A stretch of DNA of 64,000 bases, from NCBI GenBank assembly GCA_001695595.3, contig MBPM02000139.1, positions 1 through 64,000 of the forward strand, in the 5' to 3' direction. The stretch's first letter is position 1; each line of letters starts with the position of its first letter. The position numbers and the translations under genes are program-made. A model generated the notes under the pieces. It was given only the letters and a program-made list of their open reading frames with translations. It was not told the origin of the DNA and did not search any database. The stretch comes from Plasmopara viticola (Eukaryota > Oomycota > Peronosporomycetes > Peronosporales > Peronosporaceae). Below are positions 13,813 to 27,931 of this stretch, one piece after another.

Positions 13813-16800
13813 ACGTCCAGGAAGCTCAATTCGACGTATCTGATGCCGTAGCACGAATCAGCGCTTCAAACGGAGCAGAATGCGCTAAGCTACGCTTGGA
13901 ACGCGTGTCTGCACGTCCAGGAAGCTCAATTCGACGTATCTGATGCCGTAGCACGAATCAGCGCTTCTTACGGAGCAGAATGCGCTAAGCTACGCTTGGA
14001 ACGCGTGTCTGCACGTCCAGGAAGCTCAATTCGACGTATCTGATGCCGTAGCACGAATCAGCGCTTCTTACGGAGCAGAATGCGCTAAGCTACGCTTGGA
14101 ACGCGTGTCTGCACGTCCAGGAAGCTCAATTCGACGTATCTGATGCCGTAGCACGAATCAGCGCTTCACGGAGCAGAATGCGCTAAGCTACGCTTGGAAC
14201 GCGTGTCTGCACGTCCAGGAAGCTCAATTCGACGTATCTGATGCCGTAGCACGAATCAGCGCTTCTTACGGAGCAGAATGCGCTAAGCTACGCTTGGAAC
14301 GCGTGTCTGCACGTCCAGGAAGCTCAATTCGACGTATCTGATGCCGTAGCACGAATCAGCGCTTCTTACGGAGCAGAATGCGCTAAGCTACGCTTGGAAC
14401 GCGTGTCTGCACGTCCAGGAAGCTCAATTCGACGTATCTGATGCCGTAGCACGAATCAGCGCTTCTTACGGAGCAGAATGCGCTAAGCTACGCTTGGAAC
14501 GCGTGTCTGCACGTCCAGGAAGCTCAATTCGACGTATCTGATGCCGTAGCACGAATCAGCGCTTCACGGAGCAGAATGCGCTAAGCTACGCTTGGAACGC
14601 GTGTCTGCACGTCCAGGAAGCTCAATTCGACGTATCTGATGCCGTAGCACGAATCAGCGCTTCTTACGGAGCAGAATGCGCTAAGCTACGCTTGGAACGC
14701 GTGTCTGCACGTCCAGGAAGCTCAATTCGACGTATCTGATGCCGTAGCACGAATCAGCGCTTCACGGAGCAGAATGCGCTAAGCTACGCTTGGAACGCGT
14801 GTCTGCACGTCCAGGAAGCTCAATTCGACGTATCTGATGCCGTAGCACGAATCAGCGCTTCACGGAGCAGAATGCGCTAAGCTACGCTTGGAACGCGTGT
14901 CTGCACGTCCAGGAAGCTCAATTCGACGTATCTGATGCCGTAGCACGAATCAGCGCTTCTTACGGAGCAGAATGCGCTAAGCTACGCTTGGAACGCGTGT
15001 CTGCACGTCCAGGAAGCTCAATTCGACGTATCTGATGCCGTAGCACGAATCAGCGCTTCTTACGGAGCAGAATGCGCTAAGCTACGCTTGGAACGCGTGT
15101 CTGCACGTCCAGGAAGCTCAATTCGACGTATCTGATGCCGTAGCACGAATCAGCGCTTCACGGAGCAGAATGCGCTAAGCTACGCTTGGAACGCGTGTCT
15201 GCACGTCCAGGAAGCTCAATTCGACGTATCTGATGCCGTAGCACGAATCAGCGCTTCTTACGGAGCAGAATGCGCTAAGCTACGCTTGGAACGCGTGTCT
15301 GCACGTCCAGGAAGCTCAATTCGACGTATCTGATGCCGTAGCACGAATCAGCGCTTCTTACGGAGCAGAATGCGCTAAGCTACGCTTGGAACGCGTGTCT
15401 GCACGTCCAGGAAGCTCAATTCGACGTATCTGATGCCGTAGCACGAATCAGCGCTTCTTACGGAGCAGAATGCGCTAAGCTACGCTTGGAACGCGTGTCT
15501 GCACGTCCAGGAAGCTCAATTCGACGTATCTGATGCCGTAGCACGAATCAGCGCTTCTTACGGAGCAGAATGCGCTAAGCTACGCTTGGAACGCGTGTCT
15601 GCACGTCCAGGAAGCTCAATTCGACGTATCTGATGCCGTAGCACGAATCAGCGCTTCACGGAGCAGAATGCGCTAAGCTACGCTTGGAACGCGTGTCTGC
15701 ACGTCCAGGAAGCTCAATTCGACGTATCTGATGCCGTAGCACGAATCAGCGCTTCAAACGGAGCAGAATGCGCTAAGCTACGCTTGGAACGCGTGTCTGC
15801 ACGTCCAGGAAGCTCAATTCGACGTATCTGATGCCGTAGCACGAATCAGCGCTTCTTACGGAGCAGAATGCGCTAAGCTACGCTTGGAACGCGTGTCTGC
15901 ACGTCCAGGAAGCTCAATTCGACGTATCTGATGCCGTAGCACGAATCAGCGCTTCAAACGGAGCAGAATGCGCTAAGCTACGCTTGGAACGCGTGTCTGC
16001 ACGTCCAGGAAGCTCAATTCGACGTATCTGATGCCGTAGCACGAATCAGCGCTTCTTACGGAGCAGAATGCGCTAAGCTACGCTTGGAACGCGTGTCTGC
16101 ACGTCCAGGAAGCTCAATTCGACGTATCTGATGCCGTAGCACGAATCAGCGCTTCACGGAGCAGAATGCGCTAAGCTACGCTTGGAACGCGTGTCTGCAC
16201 GTCCAGGAAGCTCAATTCGACGTATCTGATGCCGTAGCACGAATCAGCGCTTCTTACGGAGCAGAATGCGCTAAGCTACGCTTGGAACGCGTGTCTGCAC
16301 GTCCAGGAAGCTCAATTCGACGTATCTGATGCCGTAGCACGAATCAGCGCTTCTTACGGAGCAGAATGCGCTAAGCTACGCTTGGAACGCGTGTCTGCAC
16401 GTCCAGGAAGCTCAATTCGACGTATCTGATGCCGTAGCACGAATCAGCGCTTCAAACGGAGCAGAATGCGCTAAGCTACGCTTGGAACGCGTGTCTGCAC
16501 GTCCAGGAAGCTCAATTCGACGTATCTGATGCCGTAGCACGAATCAGCGCTTCTTACGGAGCAGAATGCGCTAAGCTACGCTTGGAACGCGTGTCTGCAC
16601 GTCCAGGAAGCTCAATTCGACGTATCTGATGCCGTAGCACGAATCAGCGCTTCAAACGGAGCAGAATGCGCTAAGCTACGCTTGGAACGCGTGTCTGCAC
16701 GTCCAGGAAGCTCAATTCGACGTATCTGATGCCGTAGCACGAATCAGCGCTTCTTACGGAGCAGAATGCGCTAAGCTACGCTTGGAACGCGTGTCTGCAC

Positions 16801-17890
16801 GTCCAGGAAGCTCAATTCGACGTATCTGATGCCGTAGCACGAATCAGCGCTTCTTACGGAGCAGAATGCGCTAAGCTACGCTTGGAACGCGTGTCTGCAC
16901 GTCCAGGAAGCTCAATTCGACGTATCTGATGCCGTAGCACGAATCAGCGCTTCACGGAGCAGAATGCGCTAAGCTACGCTTGGAACGCGTGTCTGCACGT
17001 CCAGGAAGCTCAATTCGACGTATCTGATGCCGTAGCACGAATCAGCGCTTCTTACGGAGCAGAATGCGCTAAGCTACGCTTGGAACGCGTGTCTGCACGT
17101 CCAGGAAGCTCAATTCGACGTATCTGATGCCGTAGCACGAATCAGCGCTTCACGGAGCAGAATGCGCTAAGCTACGCTTGGAACGCGTGTCTGCACGTCC
17201 AGGAAGCTCAATTCGACGTATCTGATGCCGTAGCACGAATCAGCGCTTCTTACGGAGCAGAATGCGCTAAGCTACGCTTGGAACGCGTGTCTGCACGTCC
17301 AGGAAGCTCAATTCGACGTATCTGATGCCGTAGCACGAATCAGCGCTTCTTACGGAGCAGAATGCGCTAAGCTACGCTTGGAACGCGTGTCTGCACGTCC
17401 AGGAAGCTCAATTCGACGTATCTGATGCCGTAGCACGAATCAGCGCTTCACGGAGCAGAATGCGCTAAGCTACGCTTGGAACGCGTGTCTGCACGTCCAG
17501 GAAGCTCAATTCGACGTATCTGATGCCGTAGCACGAATCAGCGCTTCACGGAGCAGAATGCGCTAAGCTACGCTTGGAACGCGTGTCTGCACGTCCAGGA
17601 AGCTCAATTCGACGTATCTGATGCCGTAGCACGAATCAGCGCTTCTTACGGAGCAGAATGCGCTAAGCTACGCTTGGAACGCGTGTCTGCACGTCCAGGA
17701 AGCTCAATTCGACGTATCTGATGCCGTAGCACGAATCAGCGCTTCTTACGGAGCAGAATGCGCTAAGCTACGCTTGGAACGCGTGTCTGCACGTCCAGGA
17801 AGCTCAATTCGACGTATCTGATGCCGTAGCACGAATCAGCGCTTCAAACGGAGCAGAATGCGCTAAGCTACGCTTGGAACGCGTGTCTGC

Positions 17891-17989
17891 ACGTCCAGGA
17901 AGCTCAATTCGACGTATCTGATGCCGTAGCACGAATCAGCGCTTAAACGGAGCACAATGCGCTAAGCTACGCTTGGAACGCGTGTCTGC
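17891..17989 (+). repeat. 99-bp core variant with CTTAAACGG and GAGCACAATG (copy 2)
   Basis: It has the same linked changes as the monomers at 882-980 and 27,235-27,333. It sits alone among ordinary monomers. Confidence 0.9.
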
Positions 17990-20900
17990 ACGTCCAGGAA
18001 GCTCAATTCGACGTATCTGATGCCGTAGCACGAATCAGCGCTTCTTACGGAGCAGAATGCGCTAAGCTACGCTTGGAACGCGTGTCTGCACGTCCAGGAA
18101 GCTCAATTCGACGTATCTGATGCCGTAGCACGAATCAGCGCTTCACGGAGCAGAATGCGCTAAGCTACGCTTGGAACGCGTGTCTGCACGTCCAGGAAGC
18201 TCAATTCGACGTATCTGATGCCGTAGCACGAATCAGCGCTTCTTACGGAGCAGAATGCGCTAAGCTACGCTTGGAACGCGTGTCTGCACGTCCAGGAAGC
18301 TCAATTCGACGTATCTGATGCCGTAGCACGAATCAGCGCTTCTTACGGAGCAGAATGCGCTAAGCTACGCTTGGAACGCGTGTCTGCACGTCCAGGAAGC
18401 TCAATTCGACGTATCTGATGCCGTAGCACGAATCAGCGCTTCTTACGGAGCAGAATGCGCTAAGCTACGCTTGGAACGCGTGTCTGCACGTCCAGGAAGC
18501 TCAATTCGACGTATCTGATGCCGTAGCACGAATCAGCGCTTCTTACGGAGCAGAATGCGCTAAGCTACGCTTGGAACGCGTGTCTGCACGTCCAGGAAGC
18601 TCAATTCGACGTATCTGATGCCGTAGCACGAATCAGCGCTTCTTACGGAGCAGAATGCGCTAAGCTACGCTTGGAACGCGTGTCTGCACGTCCAGGAAGC
18701 TCAATTCGACGTATCTGATGCCGTAGCACGAATCAGCGCTTCTTACGGAGCAGAATGCGCTAAGCTACGCTTGGAACGCGTGTCTGCACGTCCAGGAAGC
18801 TCAATTCGACGTATCTGATGCCGTAGCACGAATCAGCGCTTCTTACGGAGCAGAATGCGCTAAGCTACGCTTGGAACGCGTGTCTGCACGTCCAGGAAGC
18901 TCAATTCGACGTATCTGATGCCGTAGCACGAATCAGCGCTTCACGGAGCAGAATGCGCTAAGCTACGCTTGGAACGCGTGTCTGCACGTCCAGGAAGCTC
19001 AATTCGACGTATCTGATGCCGTAGCACGAATCAGCGCTTCAAACGGAGCAGAATGCGCTAAGCTACGCTTGGAACGCGTGTCTGCACGTCCAGGAAGCTC
19101 AATTCGACGTATCTGATGCCGTAGCACGAATCAGCGCTTCTTACGGAGCAGAATGCGCTAAGCTACGCTTGGAACGCGTGTCTGCACGTCCAGGAAGCTC
19201 AATTCGACGTATCTGATGCCGTAGCACGAATCAGCGCTTCTTACGGAGCAGAATGCGCTAAGCTACGCTTGGAACGCGTGTCTGCACGTCCAGGAAGCTC
19301 AATTCGACGTATCTGATGCCGTAGCACGAATCAGCGCTTCAAACGGAGCAGAATGCGCTAAGCTACGCTTGGAACGCGTGTCTGCACGTCCAGGAAGCTC
19401 AATTCGACGTATCTGATGCCGTAGCACGAATCAGCGCTTCTTACGGAGCAGAATGCGCTAAGCTACGCTTGGAACGCGTGTCTGCACGTCCAGGAAGCTC
19501 AATTCGACGTATCTGATGCCGTAGCACGAATCAGCGCTTCACGGAGCAGAATGCGCTAAGCTACGCTTGGAACGCGTGTCTGCACGTCCAGGAAGCTCAA
19601 TTCGACGTATCTGATGCCGTAGCACGAATCAGCGCTTCACGGAGCAGAATGCGCTAAGCTACGCTTGGAACGCGTGTCTGCACGTCCAGGAAGCTCAATT
19701 CGACGTATCTGATGCCGTAGCACGAATCAGCGCTTCTTACGGAGCAGAATGCGCTAAGCTACGCTTGGAACGCGTGTCTGCACGTCCAGGAAGCTCAATT
19801 CGACGTATCTGATGCCGTAGCACGAATCAGCGCTTCAAACGGAGCAGAATGCGCTAAGCTACGCTTGGAACGCGTGTCTGCACGTCCAGGAAGCTCAATT
19901 CGACGTATCTGATGCCGTAGCACGAATCAGCGCTTCTTACGGAGCAGAATGCGCTAAGCTACGCTTGGAACGCGTGTCTGCACGTCCAGGAAGCTCAATT
20001 CGACGTATCTGATGCCGTAGCACGAATCAGCGCTTCACGGAGCAGAATGCGCTAAGCTACGCTTGGAACGCGTGTCTGCACGTCCAGGAAGCTCAATTCG
20101 ACGTATCTGATGCCGTAGCACGAATCAGCGCTTCACGGAGCAGAATGCGCTAAGCTACGCTTGGAACGCGTGTCTGCACGTCCAGGAAGCTCAATTCGAC
20201 GTATCTGATGCCGTAGCACGAATCAGCGCTTCAAACGGAGCAGAATGCGCTAAGCTACGCTTGGAACGCGTGTCTGCACGTCCAGGAAGCTCAATTCGAC
20301 GTATCTGATGCCGTAGCACGAATCAGCGCTTCACGGAGCAGAATGCGCTAAGCTACGCTTGGAACGCGTGTCTGCACGTCCAGGAAGCTCAATTCGACGT
20401 ATCTGATGCCGTAGCACGAATCAGCGCTTCTTACGGAGCAGAATGCGCTAAGCTACGCTTGGAACGCGTGTCTGCACGTCCAGGAAGCTCAATTCGACGT
20501 ATCTGATGCCGTAGCACGAATCAGCGCTTCACGGAGCAGAATGCGCTAAGCTACGCTTGGAACGCGTGTCTGCACGTCCAGGAAGCTCAATTCGACGTAT
20601 CTGATGCCGTAGCACGAATCAGCGCTTCAAACGGAGCAGAATGCGCTAAGCTACGCTTGGAACGCGTGTCTGCACGTCCAGGAAGCTCAATTCGACGTAT
20701 CTGATGCCGTAGCACGAATCAGCGCTTCACGGAGCAGAATGCGCTAAGCTACGCTTGGAACGCGTGTCTGCACGTCCAGGAAGCTCAATTCGACGTATCT
20801 GATGCCGTAGCACGAATCAGCGCTTCAAACGGAGCAGAATGCGCTAAGCTACGCTTGGAACGCGTGTCTGCACGTCCAGGAAGCTCAATTCGACGTATCT

Positions 20901-21565
20901 GATGCCGTAGCACGAATCAGCGCTTCTTACGGAGCAGAATGCGCTAAGCTACGCTTGGAACGCGTGTCTGCACGTCCAGGAAGCTCAATTCGACGTATCT
21001 GATGCCGTAGCACGAATCAGCGCTTCTTACGGAGCAGAATGCGCTAAGCTACGCTTGGAACGCGTGTCTGCACGTCCAGGAAGCTCAATTCGACGTATCT
21101 GATGCCGTAGCACGAATCAGCGCTTCACGGAGCAGAATGCGCTAAGCTACGCTTGGAACGCGTGTCTGCACGTCCAGGAAGCTCAATTCGACGTATCTGA
21201 TGCCGTAGCACGAATCAGCGCTTCAAACGGAGCAGAATGCGCTAAGCTACGCTTGGAACGCGTGTCTGCACGTCCAGGAAGCTCAATTCGACGTATCTGA
21301 TGCCGTAGCACGAATCAGCGCTTCACGGAGCAGAATGCGCTAAGCTACGCTTGGAACGCGTGTCTGCACGTCCAGGAAGCTCAATTCGACGTATCTGATG
21401 CCGTAGCACGAATCAGCGCTTCTTACGGAGCAGAATGCGCTAAGCTACGCTTGGAACGCGTGTCTGCACGTCCAGGAAGCTCAATTCGACGTATCTGATG
21501 CCGTAGCACGAATCAGCGCTTCACGGAGCAGAATGCGCTAAGCTACGCTTGGAACGCGTGTCTGC

Positions 21566-21671
21566 ACGTCCAGGAAGCTCAATTCGACGTATCTGATGCC
21601 GTAGCACGAATCAGCGCTACGTCCACGACCTGCAGCACGAATCAGCGCTGCGCTTGGGAACGCGTGTCTGC
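21566..21671 (+). repeat. Rearranged 106-bp core monomer
   Basis: After the first AGCGCT, a foreign-looking linker (ACGTCCACGACCTGCA) is inserted. GCACGAATCAGCGCT is then repeated, and the sequence jumps straight to GCGCTTGGGAACGCG. The GGAGCAGAATGCGCTAAGCTA part is lost. Both junctions touch AGCGCT. I find no other copy of this monomer in the window. Confidence 0.92.
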
Positions 21672-22167
21672 ACGTCCAGGAAGCTCAATTCGACGTATCT
21701 GATGCCGTAGCACGAATCAGCGCTTCACGGAGCAGAATGCGCTAAGCTACGCTTGGAACGCGTGTCTGCACGTCCAGGAAGCTCAATTCGACGTATCTGA
21801 TGCCGTAGCACGAATCAGCGCTTCTTACGGAGCAGAATGCGCTAAGCTACGCTTGGAACGCGTGTCTGCACGTCCAGGAAGCTCAATTCGACGTATCTGA
21901 TGCCGTAGCACGAATCAGCGCTTCACGGAGCAGAATGCGCTAAGCTACGCTTGGAACGCGTGTCTGCACGTCCAGGAAGCTCAATTCGACGTATCTGATG
22001 CCGTAGCACGAATCAGCGCTTCTTACGGAGCAGAATGCGCTAAGCTACGCTTGGAACGCGTGTCTGCACGTCCAGGAAGCTCAATTCGACGTATCTGATG
22101 CCGTAGCACGAATCAGCGCTTCTTACGGAGCAGAATGCGCTAAGCTACGCTTGGAACGCGTGTCTGC

Positions 22168-22755
22168 ACGTCCAGGAAGCTCAATTCGACGTATCTGATG
22201 CCGTAGCACGAATCAGCGCTTCACGGAGCAGAATGCGCTAAGCTACGCTTGGAACGCGTGTCTGCACGTCCAGGAAGCTCAATTCGACGTATCTGATGCC
22301 GTAGCACGAATCAGCGCTTCACGGAGCAGAATGCGCTAAGCTACGCTTGGAACGCGTGTCTGCACGTCCAGGAAGCTCAATTCGACGTATCTGATGCCGT
22401 AGCACGAATCAGCGCTTCACGGAGCAGAATGCGCTAAGCTACGCTTGGAACGCGTGTCTGCACGTCCAGGAAGCTCAATTCGACGTATCTGATGCCGTAG
22501 CACGAATCAGCGCTTCACGGAGCAGAATGCGCTAAGCTACGCTTGGAACGCGTGTCTGCACGTCCAGGAAGCTCAATTCGACGTATCTGATGCCGTAGCA
22601 CGAATCAGCGCTTCACGGAGCAGAATGCGCTAAGCTACGCTTGGAACGCGTGTCTGCACGTCCAGGAAGCTCAATTCGACGTATCTGATGCCGTAGCACG
22701 AATCAGCGCTTCACGGAGCAGAATGCGCTAAGCTACGCTTGGAACGCGTGTCTGC
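22168..22755 (+). repeat. Run of six consecutive 98-bp (D) monomers
   Basis: Six adjacent monomers all carry the CTTCACGG deletion, giving an exact 588 bp (6 x 98). They are flanked by TTA monomers on both sides. It is the longest pure D run in the core and looks like local single-monomer amplification. Confidence 0.9.
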
Positions 22756-23351
22756 ACGTCCAGGAAGCTCAATTCGACGTATCTGATGCCGTAGCACGAA
22801 TCAGCGCTTCTTACGGAGCAGAATGCGCTAAGCTACGCTTGGAACGCGTGTCTGCACGTCCAGGAAGCTCAATTCGACGTATCTGATGCCGTAGCACGAA
22901 TCAGCGCTTCACGGAGCAGAATGCGCTAAGCTACGCTTGGAACGCGTGTCTGCACGTCCAGGAAGCTCAATTCGACGTATCTGATGCCGTAGCACGAATC
23001 AGCGCTTCTTACGGAGCAGAATGCGCTAAGCTACGCTTGGAACGCGTGTCTGCACGTCCAGGAAGCTCAATTCGACGTATCTGATGCCGTAGCACGAATC
23101 AGCGCTTCACGGAGCAGAATGCGCTAAGCTACGCTTGGAACGCGTGTCTGCACGTCCAGGAAGCTCAATTCGACGTATCTGATGCCGTAGCACGAATCAG
23201 CGCTTCAAACGGAGCAGAATGCGCTAAGCTACGCTTGGAACGCGTGTCTGCACGTCCAGGAAGCTCAATTCGACGTATCTGATGCCGTAGCACGAATCAG
23301 CGCTTCTTACGGAGCAGAATGCGCTAAGCTACGCTTGGAACGCGTGTCTGC

Positions 23352-23449
23352 ACGTCCAGGAAGCTCAATTCGACGTATCTGATGCCGTAGCACGAATCAG
23401 CGCTTCTCGGAGCAGAATGCGCTAAGCTACGCTTGGAACGCGTGTCTGC
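23352..23449 (+). repeat. 98-bp monomer with an independent central deletion (CTTCTCGG)
   Basis: This monomer reads CTTCTCGG, most simply a loss of TA from CTTCTTACGG. Ordinary D monomers read CTTCACGG, a loss of TT. A different 2-bp deletion at the same position gives the same length. Confidence 0.85.
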
Positions 23450-23549
23450 ACGTCCAGGAAGCTCAATTCGACGTATCTGATGCCGTAGCACGAATCAGCG
23501 CTTCTTACGGAGCAGAATGCGCTAAGCTACGCTTGGAACGCGTGTCTGC

Positions 23550-24345
23550 ACGTCCAGGAAGCTCAATTCGACGTATCTGATGCCGTAGCACGAATCAGCG
23601 CTTCTTACGGAGCAGAATGCGCTAAGCTACGCTTGGAACGCGTGTCTGCACGTCCAGGAAGCTCAATTCGACGTATCTGATGCCGTAGCACGAATCAGCG
23701 CTTCAAACGGAGCAGAATGCGCTAAGCTACGCTTGGAACGCGTGTCTGCACGTCCAGGAAGCTCAATTCGACGTATCTGATGCCGTAGCACGAATCAGCG
23801 CTTCTTACGGAGCAGAATGCGCTAAGCTACGCTTGGAACGCGTGTCTGCACGTCCAGGAAGCTCAATTCGACGTATCTGATGCCGTAGCACGAATCAGCG
23901 CTTCACGGAGCAGAATGCGCTAAGCTACGCTTGGAACGCGTGTCTGCACGTCCAGGAAGCTCAATTCGACGTATCTGATGCCGTAGCACGAATCAGCGCT
24001 TCTTACGGAGCAGAATGCGCTAAGCTACGCTTGGAACGCGTGTCTGCACGTCCAGGAAGCTCAATTCGACGTATCTGATGCCGTAGCACGAATCAGCGCT
24101 TCAAACGGAGCAGAATGCGCTAAGCTACGCTTGGAACGCGTGTCTGCACGTCCAGGAAGCTCAATTCGACGTATCTGATGCCGTAGCACGAATCAGCGCT
24201 TCTTACGGAGCAGAATGCGCTAAGCTACGCTTGGAACGCGTGTCTGCACGTCCAGGAAGCTCAATTCGACGTATCTGATGCCGTAGCACGAATCAGCGCT
24301 TCACGGAGCAGAATGCGCTAAGCTACGCTTGGAACGCGTGTCTGC
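23550..24345 (+). repeat. Tandem T-A-T-D tetramer in the core (2 x 398 bp)
   Basis: The allele order T-A-T-D occurs twice consecutively (three 100-bp monomers plus one 98-bp monomer each). It is a second candidate for a nascent higher-order unit, weaker than the 6-mer because the phrase is short. Confidence 0.5.
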
Positions 24346-24745
24346 ACGTCCAGGAAGCTCAATTCGACGTATCTGATGCCGTAGCACGAATCAGCGCTTC
24401 TTACGGAGCAGAATGCGCTAAGCTACGCTTGGAACGCGTGTCTGCACGTCCAGGAAGCTCAATTCGACGTATCTGATGCCGTAGCACGAATCAGCGCTTC
24501 AAACGGAGCAGAATGCGCTAAGCTACGCTTGGAACGCGTGTCTGCACGTCCAGGAAGCTCAATTCGACGTATCTGATGCCGTAGCACGAATCAGCGCTTC
24601 AAACGGAGCAGAATGCGCTAAGCTACGCTTGGAACGCGTGTCTGCACGTCCAGGAAGCTCAATTCGACGTATCTGATGCCGTAGCACGAATCAGCGCTTC
24701 TTACGGAGCAGAATGCGCTAAGCTACGCTTGGAACGCGTGTCTGC

Positions 24746-24844
24746 ACGTCCAGGAAGCTCAATTCGACGTATCTGATGCCGTAGCACGAATCAGCGCTTC
24801 AACGGAGCAGAATGCGCTAAGCTACGCTTGGAACGCGTGTCTGC
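24746..24844 (+). repeat. 99-bp monomer with CTTCAACGG
   Basis: One A is missing from the AAA allele at the central site. It is another length change at monomer bases 56-58. Confidence 0.85.
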
Positions 24845-27234
24845 ACGTCCAGGAAGCTCAATTCGACGTATCTGATGCCGTAGCACGAATCAGCGCTTCT
24901 TACGGAGCAGAATGCGCTAAGCTACGCTTGGAACGCGTGTCTGCACGTCCAGGAAGCTCAATTCGACGTATCTGATGCCGTAGCACGAATCAGCGCTTCA
25001 AACGGAGCAGAATGCGCTAAGCTACGCTTGGAACGCGTGTCTGCACGTCCAGGAAGCTCAATTCGACGTATCTGATGCCGTAGCACGAATCAGCGCTTCT
25101 TACGGAGCAGAATGCGCTAAGCTACGCTTGGAACGCGTGTCTGCACGTCCAGGAAGCTCAATTCGACGTATCTGATGCCGTAGCACGAATCAGCGCTTCA
25201 AACGGAGCAGAATGCGCTAAGCTACGCTTGGAACGCGTGTCTGCACGTCCAGGAAGCTCAATTCGACGTATCTGATGCCGTAGCACGAATCAGCGCTTCA
25301 CGGAGCAGAATGCGCTAAGCTACGCTTGGAACGCGTGTCTGCACGTCCAGGAAGCTCAATTCGACGTATCTGATGCCGTAGCACGAATCAGCGCTTCAAA
25401 CGGAGCAGAATGCGCTAAGCTACGCTTGGAACGCGTGTCTGCACGTCCAGGAAGCTCAATTCGACGTATCTGATGCCGTAGCACGAATCAGCGCTTCTTA
25501 CGGAGCAGAATGCGCTAAGCTACGCTTGGAACGCGTGTCTGCACGTCCAGGAAGCTCAATTCGACGTATCTGATGCCGTAGCACGAATCAGCGCTTCAAA
25601 CGGAGCAGAATGCGCTAAGCTACGCTTGGAACGCGTGTCTGCACGTCCAGGAAGCTCAATTCGACGTATCTGATGCCGTAGCACGAATCAGCGCTTCTTA
25701 CGGAGCAGAATGCGCTAAGCTACGCTTGGAACGCGTGTCTGCACGTCCAGGAAGCTCAATTCGACGTATCTGATGCCGTAGCACGAATCAGCGCTTCACG
25801 GAGCAGAATGCGCTAAGCTACGCTTGGAACGCGTGTCTGCACGTCCAGGAAGCTCAATTCGACGTATCTGATGCCGTAGCACGAATCAGCGCTTCACGGA
25901 GCAGAATGCGCTAAGCTACGCTTGGAACGCGTGTCTGCACGTCCAGGAAGCTCAATTCGACGTATCTGATGCCGTAGCACGAATCAGCGCTTCAAACGGA
26001 GCAGAATGCGCTAAGCTACGCTTGGAACGCGTGTCTGCACGTCCAGGAAGCTCAATTCGACGTATCTGATGCCGTAGCACGAATCAGCGCTTCACGGAGC
26101 AGAATGCGCTAAGCTACGCTTGGAACGCGTGTCTGCACGTCCAGGAAGCTCAATTCGACGTATCTGATGCCGTAGCACGAATCAGCGCTTCTTACGGAGC
26201 AGAATGCGCTAAGCTACGCTTGGAACGCGTGTCTGCACGTCCAGGAAGCTCAATTCGACGTATCTGATGCCGTAGCACGAATCAGCGCTTCTTACGGAGC
26301 AGAATGCGCTAAGCTACGCTTGGAACGCGTGTCTGCACGTCCAGGAAGCTCAATTCGACGTATCTGATGCCGTAGCACGAATCAGCGCTTCTTACGGAGC
26401 AGAATGCGCTAAGCTACGCTTGGAACGCGTGTCTGCACGTCCAGGAAGCTCAATTCGACGTATCTGATGCCGTAGCACGAATCAGCGCTTCAAACGGAGC
26501 AGAATGCGCTAAGCTACGCTTGGAACGCGTGTCTGCACGTCCAGGAAGCTCAATTCGACGTATCTGATGCCGTAGCACGAATCAGCGCTTCACGGAGCAG
26601 AATGCGCTAAGCTACGCTTGGAACGCGTGTCTGCACGTCCAGGAAGCTCAATTCGACGTATCTGATGCCGTAGCACGAATCAGCGCTTCTTACGGAGCAG
26701 AATGCGCTAAGCTACGCTTGGAACGCGTGTCTGCACGTCCAGGAAGCTCAATTCGACGTATCTGATGCCGTAGCACGAATCAGCGCTTCAAACGGAGCAG
26801 AATGCGCTAAGCTACGCTTGGAACGCGTGTCTGCACGTCCAGGAAGCTCAATTCGACGTATCTGATGCCGTAGCACGAATCAGCGCTTCTTACGGAGCAG
26901 AATGCGCTAAGCTACGCTTGGAACGCGTGTCTGCACGTCCAGGAAGCTCAATTCGACGTATCTGATGCCGTAGCACGAATCAGCGCTTCTTACGGAGCAG
27001 AATGCGCTAAGCTACGCTTGGAACGCGTGTCTGCACGTCCAGGAAGCTCAATTCGACGTATCTGATGCCGTAGCACGAATCAGCGCTTCAAACGGAGCAG
27101 AATGCGCTAAGCTACGCTTGGAACGCGTGTCTGCACGTCCAGGAAGCTCAATTCGACGTATCTGATGCCGTAGCACGAATCAGCGCTTCTTACGGAGCAG
27201 AATGCGCTAAGCTACGCTTGGAACGCGTGTCTGC

Positions 27235-27333
27235 ACGTCCAGGAAGCTCAATTCGACGTATCTGATGCCGTAGCACGAATCAGCGCTTAAACGGAGCACA
27301 ATGCGCTAAGCTACGCTTGGAACGCGTGTCTGC
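27235..27333 (+). repeat. 99-bp core variant with CTTAAACGG and GAGCACAATG (copy 3)
   Basis: This is the third copy of the linked variant found at 882-980 and 17,891-17,989. Confidence 0.9.
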
Positions 27334-27931
27334 ACGTCCAGGAAGCTCAATTCGACGTATCTGATGCCGTAGCACGAATCAGCGCTTCTTACGGAGCAGA
27401 ATGCGCTAAGCTACGCTTGGAACGCGTGTCTGCACGTCCAGGAAGCTCAATTCGACGTATCTGATGCCGTAGCACGAATCAGCGCTTCTTACGGAGCAGA
27501 ATGCGCTAAGCTACGCTTGGAACGCGTGTCTGCACGTCCAGGAAGCTCAATTCGACGTATCTGATGCCGTAGCACGAATCAGCGCTTCAAACGGAGCAGA
27601 ATGCGCTAAGCTACGCTTGGAACGCGTGTCTGCACGTCCAGGAAGCTCAATTCGACGTATCTGATGCCGTAGCACGAATCAGCGCTTCTTACGGAGCAGA
27701 ATGCGCTAAGCTACGCTTGGAACGCGTGTCTGCACGTCCAGGAAGCTCAATTCGACGTATCTGATGCCGTAGCACGAATCAGCGCTTCAAACGGAGCAGA
27801 ATGCGCTAAGCTACGCTTGGAACGCGTGTCTGCACGTCCAGGAAGCTCAATTCGACGTATCTGATGCCGTAGCACGAATCAGCGCTTCACGGAGCAGAAT
27901 GCGCTAAGCTACGCTTGGAACGCGTGTCTGC

